Below, one piece after another: positions 7,551 through 20,669 of a DNA stretch of 64,000 nucleotides. A program made the position numbers and the translations under genes. Source of the stretch: Nocardioides sp. SYSU D00065 (lineage in GTDB: Bacteria; Actinomycetota; Actinomycetes; Propionibacteriales; Nocardioidaceae); NCBI RefSeq assembly GCF_017916425.1, contig NZ_JAFMSX010000001.1:1302001-1366000 (forward strand), written 5' to 3'. The notes beneath the pieces are model-generated. The model saw nothing but the letters and a program-made list of their open reading frames with translations. It was not told the DNA's origin and did not search any database. The stretch's first letter is position 1; each line of letters opens with the position of its first letter.

Positions 7551-8453
7551 GTGATCACGCTCGCCGACCTCGCCGCCCTGCACAGCGACCACGGCGACGC
7601 CTGGGCCAGCCCGGTGGCGCCGGTCGTCGTGGACGGGCCCCGCGGGCCGGTCGCCGTCGGCGACGGGCCGGTGACCCTGATGGGATGCATCAACCTCTCG
7701 CGCGACTCGACCTACCGCGAGAGCGTGGCGACCAGCCCCGCCGACGCCGTACGCATGGGGCGCATCCAGGCGGCCCAGGGCGCGTCGGTCATCGACCTCG
7801 GCGCCGAGTCGAGCAACGCGGGGGCGGCCCGGGTCGCGGCCGAGGACCAGGTCGCGACGCTCGTGCCGGCGGTCGAGGGACTGGCGAGCGAGGCGGTCGT
7901 CTCCGTGGAGACCTACGAGCCGGCCGTCGTGCGGGCGTGCCTCGACGCGGGCGCCCGGATCCTCAACATGACCGGTCGCGAGCACGAGGACGAGATGCTG
8001 GCGCTGGCCGCCGAGTACGACGCCGCGGTCGTGATGTGCTTCGGCGAGACGGCCAACGTGCGGGAGATCGCCGACGTCCCGCCGGACGCCGACCCCATCC
8101 CCGTGCTGCTCGACCACTTCGCGCCGCGCATCGCCAACGCCCGTGCGCTGGGGGTGGACAAGGTGGTCGTCGACCCCGGCATGGGCTTCTACTACGCCAA
8201 CCTCGTCGATCCCCCGGCGCGCGCACGCCACCAGGCCCGCGTCCTCGCCCAGACGTTCCGGCTCCGCCCGCTCGGCGTCCCGGTGTGCAACGCGGTCCCG
8301 CACACCTACGACCTGTTCGGCGACGAGTTCCGCAAGGCCGAGGGCTTCTACGGCGTCTTCGCCGCGCTCGGCGGCACGCACCTGCTGCGGACCCACGAGG
8401 TGGCCCACCTGCGGGTGGTGCTGCGCGGCCTGGCGGAGCTGGAGGTCCGCTGA
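7551..8453 (+). CDS. dihydropteroate synthase-like protein
   Basis: 300 aa TIM-barrel protein of the pterin-binding (DHPS) family. MGCINLSRDSTYR takes the place of the usual GI(L/V)NVTPDSFSDG, GASVIDLGAESSNAG the place of the GADIIDVGGESTRPG segment, and VDKVVVDPGMGFY the barrel strand. The canonical SRK substrate loop is not seen: NAVPHTYDLFG is there instead, while the terminal RTHEVAHLRV helix is kept. It is therefore probably a paralogue with a changed substrate rather than FolP itself. Leaderless GTG start. It shares a bidirectional promoter with a RibD-type reductase. Confidence 0.7.
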   Translation: MITLADLAALHSDHGDAWASPVAPVVVDGPRGPVAVGDGPVTLMGCINLSRDSTYRESVATSPADAVRMGRIQAAQGASVIDLGAESSNAGAARVAAEDQVATLVPAVEGLASEAVVSVETYEPAVVRACLDAGARILNMTGREHEDEMLALAAEYDAAVVMCFGETANVREIADVPPDADPIPVLLDHFAPRIANARALGVDKVVVDPGMGFYYANLVDPPARARHQARVLAQTFRLRPLGVPVCNAVPHTYDLFGDEFRKAEGFYGVFAALGGTHLLRTHEVAHLRVVLRGLAELEVR

Positions 8454-8496
8454 ACCTCGCCGCACCCCGGCGTCAGGACGCGTACGACGGCGAGCG

Positions 8497-9510
8497 TCAG
8501 CCCGCGAACCCCTCGGGGTTCTGCGACTGCCACCGCCAGGTGTCGGCGGCCATCTCCTCGACGGTCTTCTTCGTGCTCCACCCCAGCTCGGCGTTGGCCT
8601 TGGTCGGGTCGGCATAGCTGGTCGCGATGTCACCGGGACGGCGGGCCACGATCTCGTAGGGGATCTCGCGCCCCACCGCCTTCTCGAAGGCGCGCAGCAT
8701 CTCGAGCACGCTGGTGCCCTTGCCGGAGCCGAGGTTCCAGGTGTGCACCGCCTCGTCGGTCTCCTCCAGCGCCTTGAGGGCGGCGATGTGGCCGGCGGCC
8801 AGGTCCTCGACGTGGATGTAGTCGCGCACCCCGGTGCCGTCGACGGTGTCGTAGTCGCCGCCGAAGATCATCAGCTTCTCGCGCTTGCCCACGGCCACCT
8901 GCGCGATGTACGGCACGAGGTTGTTGGGGATCCCCGACGGGTCCTCGCCGATCGTGCCCGAGGGGTGGGCGCCGACGGGGTTGAAGTAGCGCAGGAGGGC
9001 GAAGCGCATGTGCGGAGCCGCGACCGCGACGTCGCGCAGGATCTGCTCCTGCATGACCTTGGTCCAGCCGTAGGGGTTGGTGGCGTAGGTCCGGCGGTCC
9101 TCGGTGGCCGCGGCCTGGTCCTCGCCGTACACCGTCGCGCTGGAGGAGAACACGAGCTTGTCGACGTCGTAGCGCTGCATCGCGCGCACGATGGAGAACG
9201 TCGAGCCCAGGTTGTTCTCGTAGTAGTCGAGCGGCTTCTCGACGCTCTCCCCCACGGCCTTGTGGCCGGCGAAGTGGATGACCCCGTCGAAGTCCTCGGT
9301 CGCGAAGAGGTGCTCGGTCTTGTCGTGGTCGGTGAGGTCGAAGGAGTGCAGCGGGATGCTCGTCCCGGTCAGCGACTCCATCCGCGCGAGCACCGTCGGG
9401 TGCGCGTTGCTGAAGTTGTCGACGATGACGACGTCGTAGCCGGCGGCGACGAGCTGGACGACGGTGTGCGAGCCGATGTAGCCGGCCCCGCCGCTGACGA
9501 GGATCTTCAT
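8497..9510 (-). CDS. galE: UDP-glucose 4-epimerase
   Basis: 337 aa, canonical GalE length. GGAGYIGSH (about 7-15) binds [11 protein letters not shown] and the catalytic pair in YGWTK (Tyr-x3-Lys) are intact, as is the [12 protein letters not shown] loop. It interconverts UDP-glucose and UDP-galactose in the cytoplasm, feeding galactose to polysaccharide. ATG 9510 sits 6 nt after TAGGGT (leaderless). It is divergent from gmd across 41 bp that hold a separate -10 for each side. Confidence 0.95.
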   Translation of the reverse strand: MKILVSGGAGYIGSHTVVQLVAAGYDVVIVDNFSNAHPTVLARMESLTGTSIPLHSFDLTDHDKTEHLFATEDFDGVIHFAGHKAVGESVEKPLDYYENNLGSTFSIVRAMQRYDVDKLVFSSSATVYGEDQAAATEDRRTYATNPYGWTKVMQEQILRDVAVAAPHMRFALLRYFNPVGAHPSGTIGEDPSGIPNNLVPYIAQVAVGKREKLMIFGGDYDTVDGTGVRDYIHVEDLAAGHIAALKALEETDEAVHTWNLGSGKGTSVLEMLRAFEKAVGREIPYEIVARRPGDIATSYADPTKANAELGWSTKKTVEEMAADTWRWQSQNPEGFAG

Positions 9511-9551
9511 GCAGCCACCCTAACGACCGGTCGCCCTGCCAGACTGGGCCC

Positions 9552-10532
9552 ATGCCGAGCGCGCTCATCACCGGAATCACCGGCCAGGACGGCCTGTACC
9601 TCGCCGAGCTGCTGCTCGAGAAGGGCTACGACGTCCACGGGCTGATCCGCGGGCAGAACAACCCTCGGCGCGACCTCGTGTCCAAGGTCGTCCCGGACGT
9701 GCGGCTGCACAACGGCGACCTCACCGACCTGTCCAGCCTGATGCGTGCGATGCGCGACTCGCAACCCGACGAGGTCTACAACCTCGGCGCGATCTCCTTC
9801 GTCGCCTACTCCTGGGAGAACGCCTTCGTCACCAGCGACGTGACCGGGATGGGCGTGCTCAACATGTTGGAGGCCGTACGCCTGCATGCCGGCGACGACC
9901 CGGCCGGCATCCGCTTCTACCAGGCCTCGAGCTCGGAGATGTTCGGCAAGGTGCAGGAGGTGCCCCAGTCGGAGAAGACGCTGCTGTGGCCCCGCTCGCC
10001 GTACGGGGTCAGCAAGGTCTACGGCCACTACATGACGATCAACTACCGCGAGTCCTACGGCATGCACGCCTCCTCCGGGATCCTGTTCAACCACGAGTCG
10101 CCGCGTCGGGGCCCGGAGTTCGTGACCCGCAAGATCAGCCAGGCGGTGGCGCGCATCCACCTCGGCCAGCAGGACTCGATGGCGCTGGGCAACCTCGACG
10201 CGCAGCGCGACTGGGGGTTCGCCGGCGACTACGTGGAGGCGATGTGGCGGATGCTGCAGCAGGACCACGCCGACGACTACGTCATCGCGACCGGGGAGAC
10301 GCACTCGATCCGCGACTTCCTGGACCTCGCTTTCGCCCACGTCGGCATCGACGACTGGAGCAAGCACGTCACCCAGGACCCGCGCTTCATGCGGCCGGCC
10401 GAGGTCGAGCTGCTCATCGGTGACGCGTCCAAGGCCCGCGAGCAGCTGGGCTGGACGCCGACCGTCTCGTTCTCCGAGCTCGTGGCGATGATGGTGGACA
10501 GCGACATCGCGGCGGTCAAGGCGGGCTGGTGA
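9552..10532 (+). CDS. gmd: GDP-mannose 4,6-dehydratase
   Basis: 326 aa SDR enzyme. [12 protein letters not shown] (about 8-19), the ASSSEMFG motif with the Ser/Glu catalytic residues, YGVSK with Tyr-x3-Lys, and [16 protein letters not shown] are all diagnostic of Gmd. It makes GDP-4-keto-6-deoxymannose, the precursor of GDP-fucose, GDP-rhamnose or related sugars. ATG 9552 is 6 nt after CAGACT. Its stop codon overlaps the start of a second gmd-like gene by 4 nt. Confidence 0.93.
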   Translation: MPSALITGITGQDGLYLAELLLEKGYDVHGLIRGQNNPRRDLVSKVVPDVRLHNGDLTDLSSLMRAMRDSQPDEVYNLGAISFVAYSWENAFVTSDVTGMGVLNMLEAVRLHAGDDPAGIRFYQASSSEMFGKVQEVPQSEKTLLWPRSPYGVSKVYGHYMTINYRESYGMHASSGILFNHESPRRGPEFVTRKISQAVARIHLGQQDSMALGNLDAQRDWGFAGDYVEAMWRMLQQDHADDYVIATGETHSIRDFLDLAFAHVGIDDWSKHVTQDPRFMRPAEVELLIGDASKAREQLGWTPTVSFSELVAMMVDSDIAAVKAGW

Positions 10533-11464
10533 TCGCTCGCGCGTTCATCACCGGGATCGGCGGCCAGGACGGCAGCTATCTCGCCGAGCGCCTGGTCGGC
10601 GAGGGCCTCGAGGTCCATGCCCTCGTGCTCCACGCCGACGGGCACCCGCCCCACTGCCCCGATGAGGTGGTGCTGCACGCGGGGGACCTCGGCGACGTGG
10701 CCGGCACCCGCCGGCTGGTGCACGAGATCGCGCCCGCCGAGATCTACAACCTCGCGGCGATCAGCTCGGTCGCCCAGTCGTGGGACGAGCCCGATCGCAC
10801 CGCCCACGTCAACGGGCAGGCCGCGGTCGCGCTCATGGAGACGGCGCGGCAGGTCGGCGGCGTACGGCTCGTGCAGGCCTCCAGCGCGGAGATCTTCGGC
10901 GAGGCGGCCGCCGCGCCGCAGGACGAGACGACGCCGGTCGCGCCGGTGAACCCGTACGGCGCCGCGAAGGCCTTCGCGCACCTGTCCGCGCGGGTCTTCC
11001 GGCAGCGCGGGCTGCACGTGTCGAGCGCGATCCTCTACAACCACGAGTCCCCGCGTCGGCCCGAGCGCTTCGTGACCCGCAAGATCACCGCAGGCGTCGC
11101 CGCCATCGCCCGCGGCGAGGCCGACGAGCTGGTCCTCGGCAACCTCGACGCGCGCCGCGACTGGGGGTGGGCGCCGGATTACGTCGACGCGATGGTGCGC
11201 GCGGCGCGGGCCGACGAGCCGACCGACTACGTCGTGGCGACCGGTCGCGCGCACTCGGTGCGCGAGTTCGTGGCGGCTGCCTTCGCGGCCGTGGGGATCG
11301 CCGACTGGGAGCCGCTGGTGCGCCAGGACGCGGCGTACTTCCGCCCGGCCGACCCGACCGAGCTCGTCGGCGACGCGACCCGGGCCCGTACGGAGCTGGG
11401 CTGGGCGCCGACGGTCGACTTCGAGGAGTTGGTCGCGCGGATGGTCGCCGCCGACCTCGGCTGA
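10529..11464 (+). CDS. second GDP-mannose 4,6-dehydratase-like SDR (tandem paralogue)
   Basis: 311 aa, GTG start coupled (GTGA) to the upstream gmd. It keeps the family order: [42 protein letters not shown] and [17 protein letters not shown]. The enzyme is diverged and slightly shorter, with a small gap in the region after the first strand. Either it is a functional duplicate or it has shifted to another nucleotide sugar or to the next step. No GDP-fucose synthetase or reductase gene is seen nearby, which makes that second option worth testing. Confidence 0.8.
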   Translation: MIARAFITGIGGQDGSYLAERLVGEGLEVHALVLHADGHPPHCPDEVVLHAGDLGDVAGTRRLVHEIAPAEIYNLAAISSVAQSWDEPDRTAHVNGQAAVALMETARQVGGVRLVQASSAEIFGEAAAAPQDETTPVAPVNPYGAAKAFAHLSARVFRQRGLHVSSAILYNHESPRRPERFVTRKITAGVAAIARGEADELVLGNLDARRDWGWAPDYVDAMVRAARADEPTDYVVATGRAHSVREFVAAAFAAVGIADWEPLVRQDAAYFRPADPTELVGDATRARTELGWAPTVDFEELVARMVAADLG

Positions 11465-11517
11465 GCGGCGTACCGACGCTGGCGGCGTACGGGCGCTGGT
11501 GGCCGCGTGCGGGGGCA

Positions 11518-11604
11518 TTCCCGGCCGAGGTTCACCCGCCAAACTGGAGCCTTGCCCCCGAAGTTTCGGGGTGGAGGCTCGGGTTTCCCCGGCTCGCCGG
11601 GGAT
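11518..11604 (-). repeat. palindromic interspersed repeat family 1, copy C
   Basis: On the minus strand it begins with TCCCCGGCGAGCCGGGGAAA then CCCGAGCCTCCACCCCGAAA and CTTCGGGGGCAAGGCTCCAG, a diverged copy of the same element. It lies between the convergent ends of the second gmd gene and rmlA, a place where it could serve as a bidirectional terminator. Confidence 0.75.
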
Positions 11605-11652
11605 CGCTGCAGGCGCCATCCGCTGCCAGGGCTCCCCGCAAGCGCCCCGCGA

Positions 11653-12519
11653 TCAGCCGTGCTGCAGCAGCCCGATCAGGTACTCGCCGTAGCCGCTCTT
11701 GCGCAGCGGCTCGGCGCGCGCGACCAGCTCGTCGTCGGACAGGAAGCCCATCCGCCAGGCGACCTCCTCCGGCGCGCCGATCTTGAAGCCTTGCCGGCCC
11801 TCGATCGTCCGCACGAAGTTCGAGGCGTCGTTGAGCGAGTCGAAGGTGCCCGTGTCGAGCCAGGCGGTGCCGCGCGGCAGCACCTCGACGTGGAGGCGCC
11901 CCTCCTCGAGGTAGCGGCGGTTGAGGTCGGTGATCTCCAGCTCGCCGCGCGCGGACGGCTTCAGCTCGGCGGCGTACTCGACCACGTCGTTGTCGTAGAA
12001 GTAGAGGCCCGGGACGGCGAACTGGCTCTTCGGCTCGGCGGGCTTCTCCTCCAGCGAGATCGCCTTGCCCGCCTCGTCGAACTCCACGACGCCGTACGCC
12101 GTGGGGTCGGCGACGTGGTAGCCGAACACCGCCGCGCCGTCGAGCTGCTCGAAGCGGAGCAGCGTCGTGCCGAGACCGGTGCCGTAGAAGATGTTGTCGC
12201 CCAGCACGAGCGCCGACCGGTCGCTGCCGATGTGGTCGGCGCCGATGATGAACGCCTGCGCGAGGCCGTCGGGGCTCGGCTGGACCGCGAACGTGAGGTT
12301 GATGCCGAACTGGGAGCCGTCGCCGAGCAGGCGGTGGAAGCCGTCCGCCTCGTGCGGCGTGGTGATGATCAGCACGTCGCGGATGCCGGCGAGCATCAGC
12401 GTGGACAGCGGGTAGTAGATCATCGGCTTGTCGTAGACCGGGACCAGCTGCTTGCTGATGCCCTGGGTGATCGGGTGCAGTCGGGAGCCGGTGCCACCGG
12501 CCAGGATGATTCCGCGCAT
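11653..12519 (-). CDS. rmlA: glucose-1-phosphate thymidylyltransferase
   Basis: 288 aa. [16 protein letters not shown] at the start, [21 protein letters not shown], and EKPAEPKS with DTGTFDSL further on are the RmlA fingerprint. It makes dTDP-glucose from dTTP and glucose-1-phosphate, the first step to dTDP-rhamnose. rmlB and the rmlCD fusion follow 2 kb further on the other strand. ATG 12519 is 7 nt after TAGGGT. It is divergent from the DUF4012 gene. Confidence 0.95.
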   Translation of the reverse strand: MRGIILAGGTGSRLHPITQGISKQLVPVYDKPMIYYPLSTLMLAGIRDVLIITTPHEADGFHRLLGDGSQFGINLTFAVQPSPDGLAQAFIIGADHIGSDRSALVLGDNIFYGTGLGTTLLRFEQLDGAAVFGYHVADPTAYGVVEFDEAGKAISLEEKPAEPKSQFAVPGLYFYDNDVVEYAAELKPSARGELEITDLNRRYLEEGRLHVEVLPRGTAWLDTGTFDSLNDASNFVRTIEGRQGFKIGAPEEVAWRMGFLSDDELVARAEPLRKSGYGEYLIGLLQHG

Positions 12520-12580
12520 GGGCCACACCCTAGAGGCCCGATCGTGCACGGCGTGCCGACCGGTTTGGCACCATGGGCCC

Positions 12581-16888
<4,308 letters not shown>

Positions 16889-16945
16889 CGCCGGCCCGCA
16901 CGTCGTGGCGGTCGGCGTCGCTCAGCGCCGCGCTCAGCACCGCGC

Positions 16946-17242
16946 TCAGCGACGGTGCGAGGTGACCTCCGCCAGGGCGGGGCGCACGTCGGCGATGTAG
17001 ACGAGCGCGGCGATGGTGAAGGCCAGGTGGATGATCCCGAGCGGCGAAGACCCGATCAGGACCAGCTGCGCGACGAAGCCGAGTCCGGTGATCGCGCACC
17101 AGGCCGGCTTGGTGAGCTTGCCGGCCGCGTCATAGGCCTCGGCGGAGTACGTCAGGGCGTTGACGAACGCGAACCCCTTGATGGCGAGCAGCACCACGAG
17201 CACCACCAGCATGAGGGTGCTCTGGAACGCGTAGATGTTCAC
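16946..17242 (-). CDS. DUF2516 family membrane protein
   Basis: 98 aa with three hydrophobic segments (about 8-30, 48-65 and 70-86), matching the actinobacterial DUF2516 family in length and in its PAWCAITGLG centre. GTG start at 17242, 6 nt after TAGGCT. It follows the HbhA-like gene and XRE regulator on the same strand, the same order as Rv0474-Rv0475-Rv0476 in Mycobacterium tuberculosis. Function unknown. Confidence 0.8.
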   Translation of the reverse strand: MNIYAFQSTLMLVVLVVLLAIKGFAFVNALTYSAEAYDAAGKLTKPAWCAITGLGFVAQLVLIGSSPLGIIHLAFTIAALVYIADVRPALAEVTSHRR

Positions 17243-17286
17243 GAGCCCAGCCTAAGGGGCGCGTGCACGCCCACCGGCTGTGCGGA

Positions 17287-17308
17287 CCCCCGCCCGTGCG
17301 GCCGGGGG
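17287..17308 (-). terminator. possible terminator after the HbhA-like gene
   Basis: CCCCCG (17287-17292) and CGGGGG (17303-17308) can pair around a 10-nt loop, 14 nt past the HbhA-like stop codon. No U-run follows, as is usual in very high-GC DNA, so this is a weak call. Confidence 0.3.
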
Positions 17309-17321
17309 CCCGCGGCCGGGT

Positions 17322-17948
17322 TCAGTCGCCGACCTTCTCGGCGGCGTCGGCGACAGCCTTCGTCGCCTCAGCGGCCGTCTCGCGGGCGCTGGACGCGGTC
17401 TTCCTCGCCGATCCGGCGGTCCTCTTGGTGGCCCCGGCGGTCTTGCCGGCCGTCTTCTTCGTGGCCCTCGCGGTCGTGGCGGCCGTCTTCTTGGCCGTCC
17501 CCGCGGTCTTCTTGGCGGCTCCCGCCGTCGTGGCGGCCTGGGTGGCGGTGCTCCTCGTCTGGGTGGCCGTGGTCGCCGCGGCCTGCGCCGTGGCGGCGGT
17601 CGACTCCTGGCGGCGGATGCGCCCGACGAGGGTCTCGCCGCGCTTGACGAGCTCGGAGTACGTGGCGGCGGCCGCGGCGACGTTCTCGTCGACGAGGGTC
17701 GAGACCTTGGCCGGGTAGGCACTGGCCTCGGCCTGCAGCTCGGCCACGCGAGCCTCGACGGCGCGGCGGGTGGCGGTCCGCTGCACGTCGGCGACGCGCG
17801 CGGCGGCGGTCCGCTGGACGACCGCGACCCGCTTCTGGACGTCGGCGACGGCCTCGCGGACCGCCTCGACCGCGAGGTCGGTGACGCCGACGGTGGCCAG
17901 GACGGGCTTGAGGGCTTCGGTCCTGATGTCGAACTTGGCGGTGGCCAT
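17322..17948 (-). CDS. HbhA-like heparin-binding hemagglutinin family protein
   Basis: 208 aa. The first ~125 residues are a charged alpha-helical coiled-coil (VEAVREAVADVQKRVAVVQ and similar heptads). The C-terminal ~75 residues are an Ala/Lys/Thr-rich tail with repeated A-x-KKTA blocks, like the lysine-rich adhesin tail of mycobacterial HbhA. Here the tail has many Thr and Ser. It may be a DNA- or polyanion-binding surface or cytoplasmic protein. Upstream lies the XRE gene with the same orientation and downstream DUF2516, matching the mycobacterial order. Confidence 0.75.
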   Translation of the reverse strand: MATAKFDIRTEALKPVLATVGVTDLAVEAVREAVADVQKRVAVVQRTAAARVADVQRTATRRAVEARVAELQAEASAYPAKVSTLVDENVAAAAATYSELVKRGETLVGRIRRQESTAATAQAAATTATQTRSTATQAATTAGAAKKTAGTAKKTAATTARATKKTAGKTAGATKRTAGSARKTASSARETAAEATKAVADAAEKVGD

Positions 17949-17968
17949 GTGCTTCTCCTTCCCCCGGG

Positions 17969-18385
17969 CTACCGGGGCTGTTGCGGGTGGTCGTTGAGGG
18001 CCAGGAACGAGGCGTACACGTCGAGCAGGGAGTGCTTCTGCCGCTCGGTGAGGCCGCTGTCGGCGAGGATCGCGAGCTCGACCGAGCCGGCCTGCCCGGG
18101 GTCGGGGTGGACGATGCCGGCTCGTACGTAGAGCTGCTCGGCGGAGACGCGCAGGGCACGGGCGAGCTGCTGGAGCACCTCGGCCGAGGGCCGGCGCAGG
18201 CCTCGCTCGATCTGGCTGAGATAGGGGTTGCTCACCCCGACCTGGTCGGCCAGCTGCCGCAGGGACAGCTGTGCGGCGAGCCGGTGCTCGCGCAGGTAGT
18301 CACCCAGCGAGTCACTGAGCGAGCCGAGCGAGTCGACGACCGCCTTGCCGGTCTTGGCGCTCGCGCCGTTCTTGTCCTTGGCCAT
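17969..18385 (-). CDS. XRE-family transcriptional regulator
   Basis: 138 aa. The helix-turn-helix runs from about residue 31 to 86 (LSLRQLADQVGVSNPYLSQIERGLRRPS), followed by a C-terminal helical region. It is the likely orthologue of Rv0474, which sits in front of hbhA in mycobacteria. A perfect 8-bp inverted repeat lies 10-29 nt upstream of ATG 18385 and overlaps the expected promoter, which suggests autoregulation and control of the HbhA-like gene 20 bp downstream. Confidence 0.85.
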   Translation of the reverse strand: MAKDKNGASAKTGKAVVDSLGSLSDSLGDYLREHRLAAQLSLRQLADQVGVSNPYLSQIERGLRRPSAEVLQQLARALRVSAEQLYVRAGIVHPDPGQAGSVELAILADSGLTERQKHSLLDVYASFLALNDHPQQPR

Positions 18386-18394
18386 GACCCCATG

Positions 18395-18414
18395 GTGCTA
18401 ACAACGGTTAGCAC
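18395..18414. promoter_or_regulatory. putative operator of the XRE regulator
   Basis: GTGCTAAC (18395-18402) and GTTAGCAC (18407-18414) are perfect inverted arms around the 4-bp spacer AACG. The site sits immediately upstream of the likely -10 (CACCAT, 6 nt before ATG 18385), where a bound dimer would block transcription. A + T rich arms stand out in this GC-rich background. Confidence 0.6.
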
Positions 18415-18478
18415 AATGCAAGCGCGCAGTGGGTGAGCGGTCTCACAAGGACCATCCCCACGCGGCCCGAGCCGCTAG

Positions 18479-19441
18479 CTAGAAGGCAGCACGGATGACG
18501 CCGACGGGACGTCCGCCGCCCATCAGCGGGAGCCGCCCGGTGGCCTCGACCGCCTCGGCGTCGACGCCGTCCTCGCCCAGGACGCCCGAACGGCGCAGCG
18601 CCGCGGCCATCAGGACGGGTCGCACGCGCGCCGCCCCGTCGTCGGTCTTGAGCGCCCAGGCCCGCCCGTCGGGCAGCGCCACGGCGTAGACGGACTCCGC
18701 ACCGGCCTTGCCGATCAGTCCCGGCACCGCGCGGTGCAGCACGAGCTCGTCGCGCGTGCTGCCACTGACGTTCTCCGGGTGCTGGCGCATCGCCTGGGCC
18801 ACGCGGTGCGCCGGTCCGTCGGTCGCGGTGGCCAGCACGGCGAACGCACGGGCGAGCCCGATCAACGACGCCGACAGCAGCGGCGCTCCGCAGCCGTCGA
18901 CCGCGACCGCGGCGACCGGCTCCCCGGTCAGGCGCTCGAAGGTCTCCAGGATCGCGCGCTGGAGCGGGTGGTCGGCCTGCAGGTAGGTCGCGGTGTCCCA
19001 GCCTCGCAGCACGCAGGTCGCCAGCATCGCAGCGTGCTTGCCCGAGCAGTTCATGAGGATCGGGGACCTGGCACCGCCGGCGCGGATGACCGCCTCGCGA
19101 ACCTCGTCCTGGAGCGGGTAGTCCGCCGGCGTCTGCAGGGCCGACTCGTCCAGGCCAGCCGACGTGAGGATGCGACGTACGCCCTCGACGTGGAACGGCT
19201 CGCCAGAGTGGGAGGCACACCCCAGGGCCAGCAGCTCCGGGGGGAGGTCGAGCCCCAGCTCCACCATCGCCAGCGCCTGCAGAGGCTTGTTGCTCGAGCG
19301 CGGCAGCACCGGTGCGTCGACCTCGCCCACCGACCAGTCGACCGACCCGTCCGCGGCCAGCGCGACGATCGAGCCGTAGTGGTGCCCCTCCACGAACCCG
19401 GAGCGGACGATCTCGGCGACGACGGGCAGACCGGCAGGCAT
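18479..19441 (-). CDS. asparaginase (Rhizobium-type, Asparaginase_II family)
   Basis: 320 aa. The family motifs PRSSNKPLQ (about 47-55), ASHSGEPFH, MNCSGKHAAML (about 132) and VDGCGAP are all present. They hold the Ser/Lys and Cys/Lys residues that form the active and metal sites in the Rhizobium ReAV structure. It hydrolyses L-asparagine to aspartate and ammonia. Start 19441 is 6 nt after TAGCCT. It is divergent from the cysC-like gene, with a separate -10 for each. Confidence 0.88.
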   Translation of the reverse strand: MPAGLPVVAEIVRSGFVEGHHYGSIVALAADGSVDWSVGEVDAPVLPRSSNKPLQALAMVELGLDLPPELLALGCASHSGEPFHVEGVRRILTSAGLDESALQTPADYPLQDEVREAVIRAGGARSPILMNCSGKHAAMLATCVLRGWDTATYLQADHPLQRAILETFERLTGEPVAAVAVDGCGAPLLSASLIGLARAFAVLATATDGPAHRVAQAMRQHPENVSGSTRDELVLHRAVPGLIGKAGAESVYAVALPDGRAWALKTDDGAARVRPVLMAAALRRSGVLGEDGVDAEAVEATGRLPLMGGGRPVGVIRAAF

Positions 19442-19481
19442 GGGCGCAGGCTACCCACCGCGGCAGTGAGAGGATGCGCGG

Positions 19482-20669
19482 GTGATCCAGCACTGCCCGA
19501 CGCCGACCGAGCTCGACGACCTGGAGCTCCTCGTCTCCGGCGCCTACGCGCCGACCACCCGGTTCAACGAGCCGGGGAGCGTGGTGACCCTCCACCTGCC
19601 CGACGGCGTGGACGAGGCCGAGCTGGTCGACCCCGAGGGGCTGCCGCTGGCGCGCGTCTCGCGCGACGGCACGCTGCAGCCGCTCGCCTCCGCGCAGTAC
19701 GGACCCTTCCGCCGCCTGCACTTGACGCCGTCGCAGGCCCGCGAGCAGCACGCCGGCGCGACGTTCGTGCCGGTCGTCGACGCGCTCACCGACGCCGACC
19801 TCGACGAGCTGCGCGGCCTGGGTCGCGTCGTCCTGGTCGCCCTGATGGGCACCGGGACCGCTGCCCTGTCCCCGGTCGCCCTGGTGCGGGCGTCCCTCGC
19901 CGCCGCCGCGCTCCTCGACGACGCGGCCGTCGTCGCGGTGCCCCTGCCCGCGCACGGGGACGCGGAGGCCGACCATGCCCTCGGCGCGCAGGTCGTCGCG
20001 ACGTACGCCGGTCCCGACCCGGTGCACGCGCTGCCGGACCGGGGCGCGGAGACCGCCGCCCACCCCGACCGCATCGCCGCGATCGTCGAGCAGGACCGGC
20101 CCGCACCGGAGGACCAGGGCCTGGTGCTCTTCTTCACCGGCCTGTCCGGCAGCGGCAAGTCCACCCTGGCCCGGGCGCTGATGGACCGGCTGCTCGAGCA
20201 GGGCGGCCGCTCGGTCACGAGCCTCGACGGCGACGTCGTACGCCGCCACCTCTCCGCCGGGCTGACCTTCTCGCGGGCCGACCGCGAGACCAACATCCGC
20301 CGCATCGGCTGGGTGGCCGCCGAGATCTCCCGGCACGGCGGGGTCGCGGTCTGCTCGCCGATCGCGCCGTTCGCCGAGACGCGCGAGCAGGTGCGGCAGA
20401 TGGTCGAGGACGCCGGGGGCGCGTTCTTCCTCGTCCACGTCGCCACGCCGCTGGAGGAGTGCGAGCGGCGTGACCGCAAGGGGCTCTACGCCAAGGCACG
20501 GGCCGGCGAGATCCCCGAGTTCACCGGCATCTCCTCGCCCTACGAGGAGCCGCTCGACCCGGCGGTGCGGGTGGACACCACCGGTCGGACGATCGAGGAC
20601 GCCCTCCACGACGTCCTGGTCGCGCTCGACGAGGCCGGTCACCTCCACCTGACAGGCACCGATGCCTGA
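19482..20669 (+). CDS. cysC: adenylyl-sulfate kinase with N-terminal sulfurylase-like domain
   Basis: 395 aa. The C-terminal half is an APS kinase: P-loop GLSGSGKST (220-228), LDGDVVRRHLSAGLTFSRADRE, then CSPIAPF and the KGLYAKARAGEIPEFTGI lid. The first ~200 residues look like the PUA-like and core parts of a Sat-type ATP sulfurylase (TPTELDDLELLVSGAY) but lack a recognisable HXXH motif, so they are probably a degenerate remnant. The cell has CysDN for sulfurylation at 25.8-28.0 kb. It overlaps the downstream phosphatase gene by 8 nt. Confidence 0.88.
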   Translation: MIQHCPTPTELDDLELLVSGAYAPTTRFNEPGSVVTLHLPDGVDEAELVDPEGLPLARVSRDGTLQPLASAQYGPFRRLHLTPSQAREQHAGATFVPVVDALTDADLDELRGLGRVVLVALMGTGTAALSPVALVRASLAAAALLDDAAVVAVPLPAHGDAEADHALGAQVVATYAGPDPVHALPDRGAETAAHPDRIAAIVEQDRPAPEDQGLVLFFTGLSGSGKSTLARALMDRLLEQGGRSVTSLDGDVVRRHLSAGLTFSRADRETNIRRIGWVAAEISRHGGVAVCSPIAPFAETREQVRQMVEDAGGAFFLVHVATPLEECERRDRKGLYAKARAGEIPEFTGISSPYEEPLDPAVRVDTTGRTIEDALHDVLVALDEAGHLHLTGTDA

